Shown here: positions 12,791 through 23,560 of the stretch, in pieces | How the letters are laid out: each line of letters begins with the position of its first letter | Position numbering within the stretch: the first letter of the stretch is position 1 | NCBI RefSeq assembly: GCF_947179515.1 | Contig: NC_067474.1 | Span: 92,084,824 to 92,148,823, forward strand | Source: Apodemus sylvaticus | Taxonomy: Eukaryota; Chordata; Mammalia; Rodentia; Muridae | Reading direction: 5' to 3' | Length of the DNA stretch: 64,000 bases | Translations under genes and position numbers: made by a program | The notes under the pieces: model-generated | The model's database searches: none | The model's input: only the letters and a program-made list of their open reading frames with translations | Told to the model about the DNA's origin: nothing

Positions 12791-13125
12791 AATTGGAACT
12801 AGCATTTTCTTCAGACGTTTAGTTCACTGTCATCATGGCAGGAAGCATGGTGGTTTTCAGGCAGACATGGTGCTGGAAAATGAACTGAGGTTTCTACATC
12901 TTGACCAGCAGGTAGTGAATGTCATATTTGTCCTTGTTTGAGTGTTTGAGAGTGCAAAACCCATCCAGTAGTGACATACTTTCTGTAAGAAAACAAGATC
13001 TATTCCAACTTTGGCATACATCCTTTCCCTCTGGCCAAGAGGGAGATAGTGCCTCTCCCTATGGCCAAGAATTCAAATGCATGAGTTATGAGGTTTATTT
13101 CTATTCAAACTACCACATTCTACTT
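12672..13125 (+). mobile_element. Rodent interspersed repeat copy 2, with internal (CA)n
   Basis: It follows the same motif order as 6770-6985, more completely: 'tctattgctgttaaaagac', 'accatgatca', then 'catcatggcaggaagcatgg', 'gcagacatggtgctgg', 'tctacatcttga', and ends 'ttctattcaaactacca'. A 49-nt CA microsatellite (12,740-12,788) has expanded at the 'atggcaac' position. Confidence 0.65.
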
Positions 13126-13595
13126 CCTGGCTTCCACAGGCTTCTTTGAAAGGTAAATTTGATTCACCTGATTTAATTGTCATCTGGGAGGCTTACTGCT
13201 GAATAAACTCATCCCTTTTAGCCCTTTCTGAACTCTGGCTGGATGTTCCAGTTAAGCTCTTCTGTCCCGAATTCCTCTCCAGCTGGTAGATTGACTATGT
13301 GAAGAGGCACCATGACTACATAATCATGAAAAATCTTTTTTTAATTAAAAATTTATTCAATATATTCTTTATTTACATTTCAAATGATTTCCCCTTTCCT
13401 TCATCCCCCTTCCCTGAAAGTCCCATAAGCCCTCTTCCTTCCCGCTGATCCTCAATCCACCCCTTTCTGCTTCCCTGCCTTGGCATTCCCCAACATTACT
13501 ACACTGAACCTGTCTAGGACCAGGGGCCAATCCTTCCTTCTTCTTGGGCTTTATTTAATATTTGAATAGTGTCTTGGGTATTCCAAGCTTCTAGG

Positions 13596-15422
13596 CTAAT
13601 ATACACTTATCAGTGAGTGCATACCATGAGTGTTCTTTTGTGATTTGGTTACATCACTTAGGATGATATTCTGCAGTACCATCCATTTGTCTAAGAATTT
13701 TATGAATTCATTGTTTTTAATGGCTGAATAGTACTCCATTGTGTATATAAACCACATTTTCTGTATCCATTCCTCCATTGAGGGACATGTGGCTCCTTTA
13801 CAGCTTCTGGCTAGTATAAATAAGGCTGCAATGAGCATAGTGGAGCATGTGTCCTTATTACATGCTGAGGAATCCTCTGGGTATATGCCCAGGAGTGGAA
13901 TAGCAGGGTCTTCCTGCAGTATCATGCCCAGTTTTCTGAGGAACCACCATAATTTCCAAAGTGGTTGTACCAGCTTGCAATCCCACCAGCAGTGAAGGAC
14001 TGTTCCTCTTTCTCCACATCCTCACCAGCACCTGTTTTCTCCTGAGTTTTTTATCTTAAACATTCTGACTGGTGTGAGGTGAAATCTCAGGGTTGTTTCA
14101 ATTTGCATTTTCCTGATGACTAAGGATGTTGAGCATTTCTTTAGGTGCTTCTCCATCATTCCATATTCCTTAGGTGAAAATTCTTTGTTTAGCTCTGTAC
14201 CCCATTTTTAATGGGGTTATTTGGCTCTCTGAAGTCTAATTTTTTGATTACTTTGTATATCTTGGATATAAGCCCTCTGTAGGATGTAGGGTTGTAAAAG
14301 ATCTTTTCCCAATTTGTTGTTTGCTTTTTTGTTCTTTTGACAATATCCCTTGCCTTACAGAAACTCAGTAATTTTATGAGGTCCCATTTGTCAATTCATG
14401 ATCTTAGAGCAAAAAGCTATTGGTGTTTTGTTCAGGAAATTTTCCCCTTTGCCCATGTCCTCAAGGGTCTTTCCCAGTTTCTTTTCTATTAGTTTCAGTG
14501 TGTCTTGTTTTATGTGGAGGTACTTGATCCACTTGGACTTGAGCTTAGTACAAGGAGATAAGAATGGATCAATTTGCATTTTGCTGCATGCTGACCTCCA
14601 GTTGAACCAGCACCAATTGTTGAAAAGGCTATATCTTTTTTTCCACTGGAGGGTTGTAGCTCCTTTGTCAAAGTGACCATAATTCTGTGGGTTCATTTCT
14701 GGATCTTCAATTCTATTCCATTGATCTACTTGCCTCTCACTGTCCCGATACCATGCAATTTTTAGCACAATTGCTCTGTAGTACTGCTTGAGGTCGGGGA
14801 TACTGATTCCCCCAGAAGTTCTTTTACTCTTGAGGATAGTTTTAGCTATCCTGGGTTTTATGTTGTTCCAGATGAATTTGAGAATTCTTTTTTGAACTCT
14901 ATGAAGAATTGAGTTTATGAACTCAATTCTTCTACTACATAAACAAACTCAAAGAAAAAAATCACATAAGGAAAATCAGTTCTTCATAGAGATAGAAAGT
15001 ACAATTCTCAAATTCATCTGGAGTTGAGAATTTGATGGGGATTGCATTGAATCTATATATTGCTTTTGGCAAGATGGCCATTTTTACTATATTAATCCTG
15101 CCAATCCAAGAGAATGGAAGATTTTTCCACCTTCTGAGGTCTTCTTGGATTTCTTTCTTCAGAGACTTAAAGTTCCTGTCATACAGATCTTTCACTTGTT
15201 TGGTTAGAGTCACACCAAGATACTTTATATTGTTTGTGGCTATTGTGAAGAGTGTCATTTCTGTAATTTCTTTCTCATCCTGTTTATCCTTTGAATATAG
15301 GTAGGCTATTGACTTTCTTGACTTAATTTTATATCCAGCCACTTTGCTAAAGTTGTTTATTATCTGTAGGAGTTCTCTAGTAGAGTTTTTTGGATCACTT
15401 AAGTATACTATCATATCATCTT
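13596..15422 (-). pseudogene. L1 ORF2 fragment (RT after motif C to C-terminus), broken
   Basis: ORF2p is the endonuclease/reverse transcriptase that performs target-primed reverse transcription of L1 RNA. This piece keeps DDMIVYLSDPKNS at its 5' edge (15,414), the KYLGVTLTK and SWIGRINIVKMAILPKAIYRFNAIPI region, and later the KWIKYLHIKQDTLKLIEKKLGKTLED region and the short C-terminal tail. The endonuclease and the RT motifs before FADD are absent because of 5' truncation. Frame is lost at the inverted patch (about 14,914-15,013) and again between 14,391 and 13,925. Confidence 0.88.
14869..15015. repeat. Inverted duplication inside the L1
   Basis: The antisense ORF2 sequence at 14,869-14,916 is repeated in inverted form at about 14,976-15,015, around a spacer containing a second sense-strand ORF2 piece (about 14,934-14,968, the 'YINKLKEKNH' region). 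Perfect 13-bp arms lie at 14,903-14,915 and 14,920-14,932 with a 4-nt loop. Confidence 0.8.
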
Positions 15423-15436
15423 CAACTCTTATAAAA

Positions 15437-15735
15437 AATAACTAGGGTTGAATTACAGCTCAGAGGTTTAGCACATTATTATCATGCAGGAAGTATAGTG
15501 GCATGCAGGAAGACACAGGTCTGAAACATACAAATTGATCTTCAGGTAGCAGAAAGTTAGGTAGCTAGACCTGTCTTGAGCATTTGAGGACTCAAAGCCC
15601 AGCATCTAGTGGAAAATTTCCTCCAATAAAGCTGTACCTGCTCCAACAAGGCCATTCCTCCTAATTGGGCCACTTCCTGTGATGAAGTATTAAAACACAG
15701 AGTCTAGAGGAGCCATTCCTATTCAAACAAAGACA
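15437..15735 (+). mobile_element. Rodent interspersed repeat copy 3, 5' incomplete
   Basis: This copy matches the middle and end of the family at 12,672-13,125: 'ctcagaggtttagcac', 'attatcatgcaggaag', 'caacaaggccattcctcc', 'taattgggccactt', ending 'cattcctattcaaac'. The first third is absent. Confidence 0.62.
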
Positions 15736-16995
15736 ATGATGTACATGTATTTATAGTTCTTGAGGTGTTCAATATTGAATTCCACTGTATCTAAACTGTT
15801 TTGGACTTACAGTGGTACTAAATGAAATGTGTTCTCATAGCTACAAATTTATTTTGAATGTCCTGGAAAATCTAGAAATACAGGGGACTTATCTCAACTT
15901 AATAATGGCATTATACAGCAATCCCACAGGTAAGATCTTGCACAACAAAGAAAAATTGAACATTTTTAATAAAATAAGAAATGAATGACAAGGTTCCCTC
16001 CAATTTTGTAATTTAATATATATTTTGAAGACTAAACTAGATCAACCAGGTAATGAACAATATAAAGGAAAAACAAATAAGAAAAAAAACTCAAAATATC
16101 ATCATTTGCAGAAGATCAACCCTCTGGCTTGTCTAATATATATTTCTTCAATATAGTTTTCTGAGGTCTGAGAGTAATGGTATGATGAAGACATCGCATT
16201 TAGGATTGAGTGTTTCAAGGTTTCTCACTATCTTTCTCTCTCTGTACACTGTTCAGTAGTAGGTCTTTGTATATTTTCATTTGCTGCAGTAGGTAGTTTA
16301 TCTAGTGAGGTCTGAGTGAGACAATGAATTAAGTGTAGCAGAATGTTCTTAAGATGCAATGTATAGCCATGTTCCTTTAGCAAAACAATATTATTAGGTT
16401 TTCTGCTACTTCTATGATATATCTAGTTTCAGGTTCTTGTCCAAAAAAACAATGTGAGACCTGATTTCTATATTTTGAATTTGACCTCAAGCCTAATAAC
16501 ATTATTCCAAAAAATGTATTCAGTTATGATACCAGCTTAACGTCAGCTCCAGAGATGACGTCATTGAAGGTCACAGGGTTTGTAGCTCAGATGATGTTTA
16601 CTTGTATCTTGTGATAGTATCCACAGTAGTTTCCATTAAAATGGATACTATTTAGTGTGTGTAAAGTTCTAGTTAGTCAACAGCTCAAATCTCTGTTCAG
16701 GGAGGAACGGGTCGACAATAAGGCCTTGTCATCAGTTTCTTGAGACCAACCAAAGGTTTAACAATAGCCTGAAGTATTTAAGAGTTGCCTTGGAGCCCTT
16801 TTTGTCAACAACACAATTAAATATTACCTATTCTTAGTATTGCTTTGGACTTGGTGGCAAAAGATGTATAGTTGGGATTTTATTTTTCCATTATTTGTTT
16901 ACTCCATTTTGATTTACTCCCTTCAAACATTTGTATATAGTTGATCAGCTTCTATTTTAGTAGGTTTTCTTATGATGCCTCAAGTCGCAACCTTT
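15736..16995. other. Unique AT-rich DNA, no gene
   Basis: No gene and no recognised repeat. A perfect TGACGTCA octamer at 16,556-16,563 is the only motif that stands out. Confidence 0.5.
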
Positions 16996-17200
16996 CCCCT
17001 TTTCTAGCCCCCCACTCCCCGAAAGTCCCATAAGCCCCCTTCTCTCCCCCTGTCCTCCCACCCACCCCTTCACCCTTCCCCGTTCTGGTTTTGCTGAATA
17101 CTGCTTCACTCAGTCTTTCCAGAACAAGGGGCCACACCTCCTTTCTTCTTGTACCTCATTTGATGTGTGGATTATGTTTTAGGTATTCCAGTTTTCTAGG

Positions 17201-20200
17201 TTAATATCCACTTATTAGTGAGTGCATACCATGATTCACCTTTTGAGTCTGGGTTACCTCACTTAGTATGATGTTCTCCAGCTCCATCCATTTGCCTAAG
17301 AATTTCATGAATTCATTGTTTCTAATGGCTGAATAGTACTCCATTGTGTAGATATACCACATTTTTTGCATCCACTCTTCTGTTGAGGGATACCTGGGTT
17401 CTTTCCAGCATCTGGCAATTATAAATAGGGCTGCTATGAACATAGTAGAGCATGTATCCTTATTACATGGTGGGGATTCCTCCGGGTATATGCCCAGGAG
17501 TGGTATAGCAGGATCTTCTGGAAGTGAGGTGCCCAGTTTTCGGAGGAACCACCAGACTGATTTCCAGAGTGGTTGTACCAATTTGCAACCCCACCAGCAG
17601 TGAAGGAGTGTTCCTCTTTCTCCACATCCTCTCCAACACCTGCGGTCTCCTGAATTTTTAATCTTAGCCATTCTGACTGGTGTAAGGTGAAATCTCAGGG
17701 TTGTTTTGATTTGCATTTCCCTAATGACTAATGAAGTTGAGCATTTTTTAAGATGCTTCTCCACCATCCAAAGTTCTTCAGGTGAGAATTCATTGTTTAA
17801 CTTTGTACCCCATTTTTTAATAGGGTTGTTTGGTTTTCTGGAGACTAACTTCTTGAGTTCTTCATATATATTGGATATTAGCCTTCTATCTGATGTAGGA
17901 TTGGTGAAGATCTTTTCCCAATTTGTTGGTTGCCTATTTATCCTTCTGATGGTGTCCTTCGCCGTACAGAAACTTTGTAATTTTATGAGGTCCCACTTGT
18001 CAATTTTTGATCTTAGAGCATACGCTATTGGTGTTCTGTTCAGAAACTTTCTCCCTGTACCGATGTCCTCAAGGGTCTTCCCCATTTTCTTTTCTATTAG
18101 CTTCAGAGTGTCTGGCTTTATGTGGAGGTCCTTGATCCATTTGGCTTTGAGCTTAGTACAAGGAGACAAGGATGGATCAATTCCCATTCTTCTGCATGCT
18201 GACCTCCAGTTGAACTAGCACCATATGTTGAAAAGGCTATCTTTTTTTCCATTGGATGTTTTCAGCCACTTTGTTGAGGATCAAGTGGCCATAGGTGTGT
18301 GGGTTCATTTCTGGATCTTCAATCCTGTTTCACTGATCCGCCTGCCTGTCACTGTACCAATACCATGCAGTTTTTAACACTATTGCTCTGTAGTATTGCT
18401 TGAGGTCAGGGATACTGATTCCCCCAGACTTTCTTTTGTTGCTGAGAATAGTTTTAGCTATCCTGAGTTTTTTGTTATTCCAGATGAATTTGATAATTGC
18501 TCTTTCTAACTCTGTGAAGAAATGAGTTGGGAGTTTGATGGGTATTGCATTGAATCTGTATATTGCTTTTGGCCAAATGGCCATTTTAACTATATTGATC
18601 CTGCCGATCCATGAGCATGGGAGGTTTTCCCCTTTTTTGAGGTCTTCTTCCATTTCCTTCTTCAGAGTCTTGAAGTTCTTGTCATAAAGATCTTTCATAT
18701 GTTTGGTAAGAGTCACCCCAAGATACTTTATACTGTTTGTGGCAATTGTAAAGGGGGTCATTTCCCTAATTTCTTTCTCAGCCTGCTTATCCTTTGAGTA
18801 TAGGAAGACCACTGATTTGCTTGTGTTGATTTTATAACCTGCTACTTTGCTGAAGTGGTTTATCAGCTGTAGGAGTTCTCTAGTGGAGTTTTTTGGGTCA
18901 CTTAGGTAGACTATCATGTCATCTGCAAATAATGATAGTTTGACTTCTTCCTTTCCAGTTTGTATCCCTTTGACCTCCTTATGTTGTCGAATTGCCCGAG
19001 CTAGTACATCAAGTACAATATTGAAAAGATAAGGAGAAAGGGGGCAGCCCTGTCTAGTCCCTGATTTTAGTGGGATTGCTTCAAGTTTCTCTCCATTTAG
19101 TTTGATGCTGGCTACTGGTTTGCTGTATATTGCTTTTACTATGTTTAGGTATGGGCCTTGAATTCCTGTTCTTTCCAAGACTTTAAGCATGAAAGGAGGC
19201 TGAATTTTGTCAAATGCTTTTTCAGCATCCAATGAAATGACCATGTGGTTTTTTTCTTTGAGTTTGTTTATGTAGTAGATTGCATTGATAGATTTCCGTA
19301 TATTGAACAACCAACCCTGCATTCCCGGGATAAAGCCTACTTGATCATGGTGGATGATCGTTTTGATGTGTTCTTGGATTCGGTTGACAAGAATTTTATT
19401 GAGTATTTTTTGCATCTATGTTCATAAGGGAAATTGGTCTGAAGTTCTCTTTCTTTGTTGGATCTTTGTGTGGTTTTGGTATCAGCGTAATTGTAGCTTC
19501 ATAGAAGGAATTGGGTAGTGTTCCGTCTTTTTCTATTTTGTGGAATAATTTGAAGAGTATTGGTGTTAACTCTTCTTTGAAGGTCTGATAGAATTCTGCA
19601 CTGAAACCATCTGGTCCTGTGCTTTTTTTGGTTGGAAGACTTTCTATGAATCCTTCTATTTCTTTAGGCGTTATGGGACTGTTTAGATGATCTATTTGGT
19701 CCTGATTTAATTTTGGTATTTGGTATCTGTCAAGGAAATTGTCCATTTCTTCCAGATTCTCCAGTTGTGTTGAGTATAGGCTCTTGTAGTAGGATCTGAT
19801 GATTTTTTGGATTTCCTCAGTTTCCGTTGTTATATCTCCCTTTTCATTTCTAAGTTTGTTAATTTGGATACTTTCTCTGTGCCCTTTGGTCAGTCTGGCT
19901 AAGGGTTTATCTATCTTGTTGATTTTCTCAAAGAACCAGCTCCTGGATTTGTTAATTCTTTGTATGGTTCTCTTTATTTCCAATTGATTGATTTCAGCCC
20001 TGAGTTTGATGATTTCCTGTCTTCTTCTCCTCCTGGGTGAATTGGCTTCTTTTTGTTCCAGGACTTTCAGGTATGTCATTAAGCTGCTGGTATATGCTCT
20101 CTCTATTTTCTTTTTGGAGGCACTCAGGGCTATGAGTTTTCCTCTTAGCACTGCTTTCATTGTGTCCCAAAGATTTGGGTATGTTCTGCCTTAATTTTCA

Positions 20201-21030
20201 TTAAATTATAAAAAGTCTCTGATTTTTTTCTTTATTTCTTCTTTGGTCAGGGTGTCATTGAGTAGAGTATTATTCAGCCTCCATGTGTATGTGGGCTTTC
20301 TGTTGTTTTTGTTGCTATTGAAAATCACTTTTACACCATAGTGATCTGATAGGAGGCATGGGATTAGTTCGATGGTCTTATATTTTTTTAGGTCTTTCTT
20401 GTGACCAATTATATGTTCGATTTTGGAGAAGGTACCATGAAGTGCTGAGAAAAAGGTATATTCTTTTGCTTTAGGGTGAAATGTTCTATAAATATCAGTC
20501 AAATCCAATTGGTCCAAAACTTCAATTAGTTTTACTGTGTCCCTGTTTAGTTTCTGTTTTCCTGATCGGTCCATTGAGGAGAGTGGAGTGTTGAAGTCCC
20601 CCTCAATTATTGTGTTAGGTGCAATGTGTGCTTTGAGCTTTAGTAAAGTTTCTTTTACGAATGAGGGCGCACTTGCATTTGGCGCATAGATTTTCAAAAT
20701 TGAAATTTCTTCTTGGTGGATTTTTCCTTTTGACTAGCAAGAAGTGTCCTTCTGTGTCTCTTTTGATGACTTTAGGTTGAAAGTCAATTTTATCTGATAT
20801 TAGAATGGCTACTCCTGCTCGTTTCCTGTGACCATTGGCTTGTAAGATTGTCTTCCAGCCTTTTACTCTAAGGTAGTTTTTATCTTTGACACTGAGGTGT
20901 GTGTCCTGTATACAGCAAATTGTAGGGTCCTGTTTCCTTATCCAGTCTGTTAGTCTATGTCTTTTTATTGGTAATTGAGACCATTGATGTTAAGAGATAT
21001 TAGGGAATAGTGATTATTACTTCCTGTCAT
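17201..21030 (-). pseudogene. L1 ORF2 (endonuclease-reverse transcriptase), nearly complete but broken
   Basis: The span of about 1,276 codons matches the usual ~1,280 of rodent ORF2p. Visible in order: endonuclease (GDFNTPLSS, KIEHIIGHK in place of the usual KIDHIIGHK, LSDHYGVK), RT fingers (RLTKGHRESIQINKLRNEKGD), motif A (SLDAEKAFDKI), motif B (SGTRQGCPLSPYLFN), motif C FADD at 18,918-18,929, thumb and linker, and the C-terminal GCGERGTLLHCWWGC cysteine motif. Breaks: a frame break near 20,697; changes around 20,160-20,206 including a GAA-to-TAA type stop; an inserted base in the T-run near 19,405; TGG-to-TGA at 18,330; TGG-to-TAG near 18,214. If intact it would nick DNA and copy L1 RNA at the nick in the nucleus. 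Confidence 0.93.
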
Positions 21031-21091
21031 TTTTGATGTTCTTTTTATATTTGAGTGGTTATCTTCTTTTGGGTTTGATGAAGGAAGGTAA

Positions 21092-22321
21092 CTATCTTGC
21101 TTTTTCCAGGGTGTAGTTTCCCTCCTTGTATTGGAGTTTTCCTCCTATTATTCTTTGCAGAGCTGGGTTTGTGGAAAGGTATTGTATAAATTTGGTTTTG
21201 TCATGGAATATCTTGGTTTCTCCATCTATGGTGAATGAGAGTTTTGCTGGGTATAGTAGTCTTGGCTGACATTTGTGTTCTCTTAGAGTCTGCATGAGAT
21301 CTGCCCAGGATCTTCTAGCTTTCATGGTCTCTGGTGAGAAGTCTGGTGTGATTCTGATAGGTCTTCCTTTACATGTTACTTGACCTTTCTCTCTTACTGC
21401 CTTTAATATTCTTTCTTTGTTTAGTGCATTTGGGGTTTTGATTATTATGTGACGGGAGGTATTTCTGCTCAGGTCCAGTCTGTTTGGAGTTCTGTAGGCT
21501 TCTTGTATATTCATAGGCATCTCTCTCTTTAAGTTAGGAACGTTTTCTTCCATAATTTTGTTGAATATATTTGCTGGCCCTTTCTGTTGTAAATCTTCAC
21601 TCTCATCTATACCTATAATCCTTAGGTTTGGTCTTCTCATTGTGTCCTGGATTTTCTGGATATTCTGGGATACAAGCTTTTTGCATTTTGCATTTTCTTT
21701 GACAGTTGAGTCAATGATTTCTATGGTATCTTCGGCATCTGAGATTCTTTCTTCCATCTCTTGTATTCTGTTGTTTATATTTGCATCGATGGCCCCTGAT
21801 TTCTTCTCAAGGTTTTCTATCTCCAAAGTTGTCTCCCTTTGTGATTTCTTAGTTGTTTCTACTTCTGTTTTTAGATCCAGGATGGCTTTGCTCAGTTCCA
21901 TCATTTGTTTGTTTGTGTTTTCCTGTAATTCTTTAAGAGATTTTTGTGTTTCCTCTTTCATGACTTCTGCCTGTGGACTCAAGTTCTCCTGCTGCATTTC
22001 TTTAAGGTTTTTTTTTTTTTTTTTTTTGCCTTTCTTCTTTATTGGCTTCTATCTCTTGGGCCTTATTTCTTTAAGTGATTTTTGTGTTTCCATTATACGG
22101 GTTTCTAGCTTATTCATGTTCCCCTGTATTTCTTTAAGAGATTCATTCATGTCCTTTTTGTGTTCTTCTAGCAGCATCATGAACAGTGATTTTAAATCCA
22201 AATCTTGTTTCTCTGGTGTGTTGGCATAACCAGGACTTGCTGATGTTGGAGAGTTTGGTTCAGATGCTGCCATATTGCCTAGATTTCTGTTAGTAGCGTT
22301 CCTGCATTTGCCCTTTGCCAT
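21092..22321 (-). pseudogene. L1 ORF1 (RNA-binding chaperone), broken by stop and poly-A expansion
   Basis: ORF1p is the trimeric coiled-coil, RRM-containing RNA-binding protein of the L1 particle. It starts at MAKGKCRN (22,321) with the conserved NTPEKQDLDLKS stretch, then heptad-rich coiled coil (KSLKELQENTNKQMMELSKAI), a second coil (NNRIQEMEERISDAED), the RRM region (MRRPNLRIIGIDESED) and the C-terminal domain (AYRTPNRLDLSRNTSRHIII, PETMKARRSWADLMQ), ending YTLEKAR at 21,092. A stop follows KEIRPKR at 22,049, and a 20-nt T-run on the plus strand (A-run in the gene) at 22,008-22,027 shifts or pads the frame. The 301 codons after 21,997 are open. Confidence 0.93.
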
Positions 22322-23560
22322 CTTGTTCTCTGGAGCTACTTGGTCTTGTCTCTGGCTGGTGTTTCTGCCTCCTGAGAGACTCTAGGGCTATTTCTGCAAC
22401 ACTGGATGGCAGGGTTTCCCCTGTTGCAGATTGCTGATGTGCTGTCCTCCTCTTGGGTGCCCTTGTAGCCCCAGTGTTCTTTGCCCCAGATTGTGTCTGT
22501 GAACCAGATGGTGCCTGTTTGCTCCTTCAGGGAGTGCTGAGGTAGTATGCTGCAGGGACCTTTTCTGCGTGCTGTTCACTCTGATGGGCAGCGGAACTCC
22601 CAACCTGGTTGGTGCACACAAGGCTAGCCTAGCTGCTCAGGCCCTGAGTCTAGGCAAAAGCCTGGCAGGCCAATGTCCGAGCAAAGTTCCCCTCAGCTGT
22701 GAGTGTTAATTGGGTCTGTCCAGTGGCTAGGATGGTGGCGTGCACGCACTCCCTGAGAGTGCTGGGAGAGTCTGCTGGTCTAACAACCTCCTGGCCGGGT
22801 CGGCACACAGATGGCCCACCGAGCAGCCCAGGGCCTGGGGGCAGTCCAGGACCTGACCGTCTGAGACCCCTGCTATGTCCACTTTGGGCTATGCCTGTTA
22901 GCCGGTTTGGTTTTTCCTGCTAGGTCTCTCTGGCTTCCCGTAGGCAAAATGGTGGTGGAGCGCGCACTGGCCTGGGCAAACAACCTCCTGGCCACGTCGG
23001 CATACAGATGGCCCACCTAGCAGCCCAGGGCCTGGGGGGCAGTCCAGGGCCTGACCATCTAAGACCCCTGCTATGTCTGCCTCGTGCTATGCCTGTTAGC
23101 TGGTTTGGTTTTGCCTGCTAGATCTCTCTGGCTTCCCATAGGCAAAATGGCGGCGGTGCTTGCACTGGCCCGGGCAAGCAACCTCCTGGCCGGGTCGGCA
23201 CACAGATGGCCCCCCCATCAGCCCAGGGCCTGGGTGCAGGCCAATGCCCGTCAGGCTTAGAACCCCACGATGTTGGTCTCGGGTTATATTTGCGTACCTC
23301 AGTCTGATTTCTCTGGTGACCGAGAACCAATATGGAGGCCTTGTAACTGACTGGCGGGAGGCAGAGTTCTGATGTGGCTTCTGGGTGGTGAAAGGTACCG
23401 TAAATCCACCACTGCTTGCAGCCTGGCTGGCCAGCGATGGCCAGTGGTCATGGGCGCAGGGTCTGCCTGGACCCTGTCAGCTTGGTTCTACTGCTGATGG
23501 CCCTTCCTCTGGACCAGCTGCTGCTGTTGCTGCTGCAACTTCTGCCGCTCCTCTCCTCTT
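22322..23560 (-). promoter_or_regulatory. L1 5' UTR promoter region with tandem monomers
   Basis: GC- and CpG-rich (unlike the AT-rich surroundings) and directly upstream of ORF1 of copy A. 22,322-22,720 is non-repeated linker. 22,725 to about 23,345 holds monomers; 23,345-23,560 is more divergent and includes a CTG-rich patch at 23,518-23,538. Tandem 5' UTR monomers act as RNA polymerase II promoters in murine L1s. That function is known for the family and inferred here from position and structure. Confidence 0.85.
22725..23345 (-). repeat. ~198-bp L1 promoter monomers, about three units
   Basis: The 'cacagatggccc' block recurs at about 22,804, 23,001 and 23,199, giving periods of 197 and 198 bp. 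Other shared blocks are 'aacctcctggcc', 'agcccagggcctggg', 'gcctgttagc' and 'ggcttcccgtaggc'. Each unit has an 'aaaatggyggyggy'-like segment (about 22,950, 23,147), close to the YY1 core AAnATGGCGGC. The third unit diverges in its second half (from about 23,250). Confidence 0.88.

Larger units (their letters stand above)
13336..15422 (-). mobile_element. Older L1, 5'-truncated, minus strand
   Basis: Reading the minus strand: ORF2 from just after the reverse-transcriptase FADD motif (15,414) to its C-terminal stop near 13,596, then about 250 nt of 3' UTR to a T-rich tail signature at 13,335-13,342. ORF2 is broken by frameshifts and by a ~100-nt inverted patch at 14,914-15,013. Compared with the young copies it has an NTHGMHSLIS-type C-terminus and more substitutions, so it is an older subfamily. 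No clear TSD. Only ~215 bp separate it from the repeat at 12.7-13.1 kb. Confidence 0.92.
16996..23560 (-). mobile_element. Near full-length L1 (copy A), 3' tip missing
   Basis: Reading the minus strand: GC-rich 5' UTR with tandem monomers (23,560-22,322), ORF1 (22,321-21,092), a short intergenic spacer, ORF2 (about 21,030-17,201) and a short-type 3' UTR that stops abruptly at 16,996. The last ~45 nt found in sister copies ('aaatcatttgaaatg' through the polyadenylation signal) and any poly-A tail are absent. Upstream, the 5' UTR abuts part of another L1. Several nonsense and frameshift changes in both ORFs make it inactive. No TSD is visible, which fits later rearrangement at one or both ends. 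Confidence 0.93.

Noticed and set aside
16556..16563. Perfect TGACGTCA (CRE-type) octamer
   Set aside because: An 8-bp palindrome is expected about once by chance in 64 kb, a little less often with CpG depletion, and there is no nearby promoter or gene.
21558..22229. 223-codon open frame antisense to L1 ORF1, and a similar 175-codon one at 23,597-24,124
   Set aside because: The opposite strand of a coiled-coil gene rich in Glu/Lys codons gives long Ser/Phe/Leu frames without selection. No start context or motif supports a gene.
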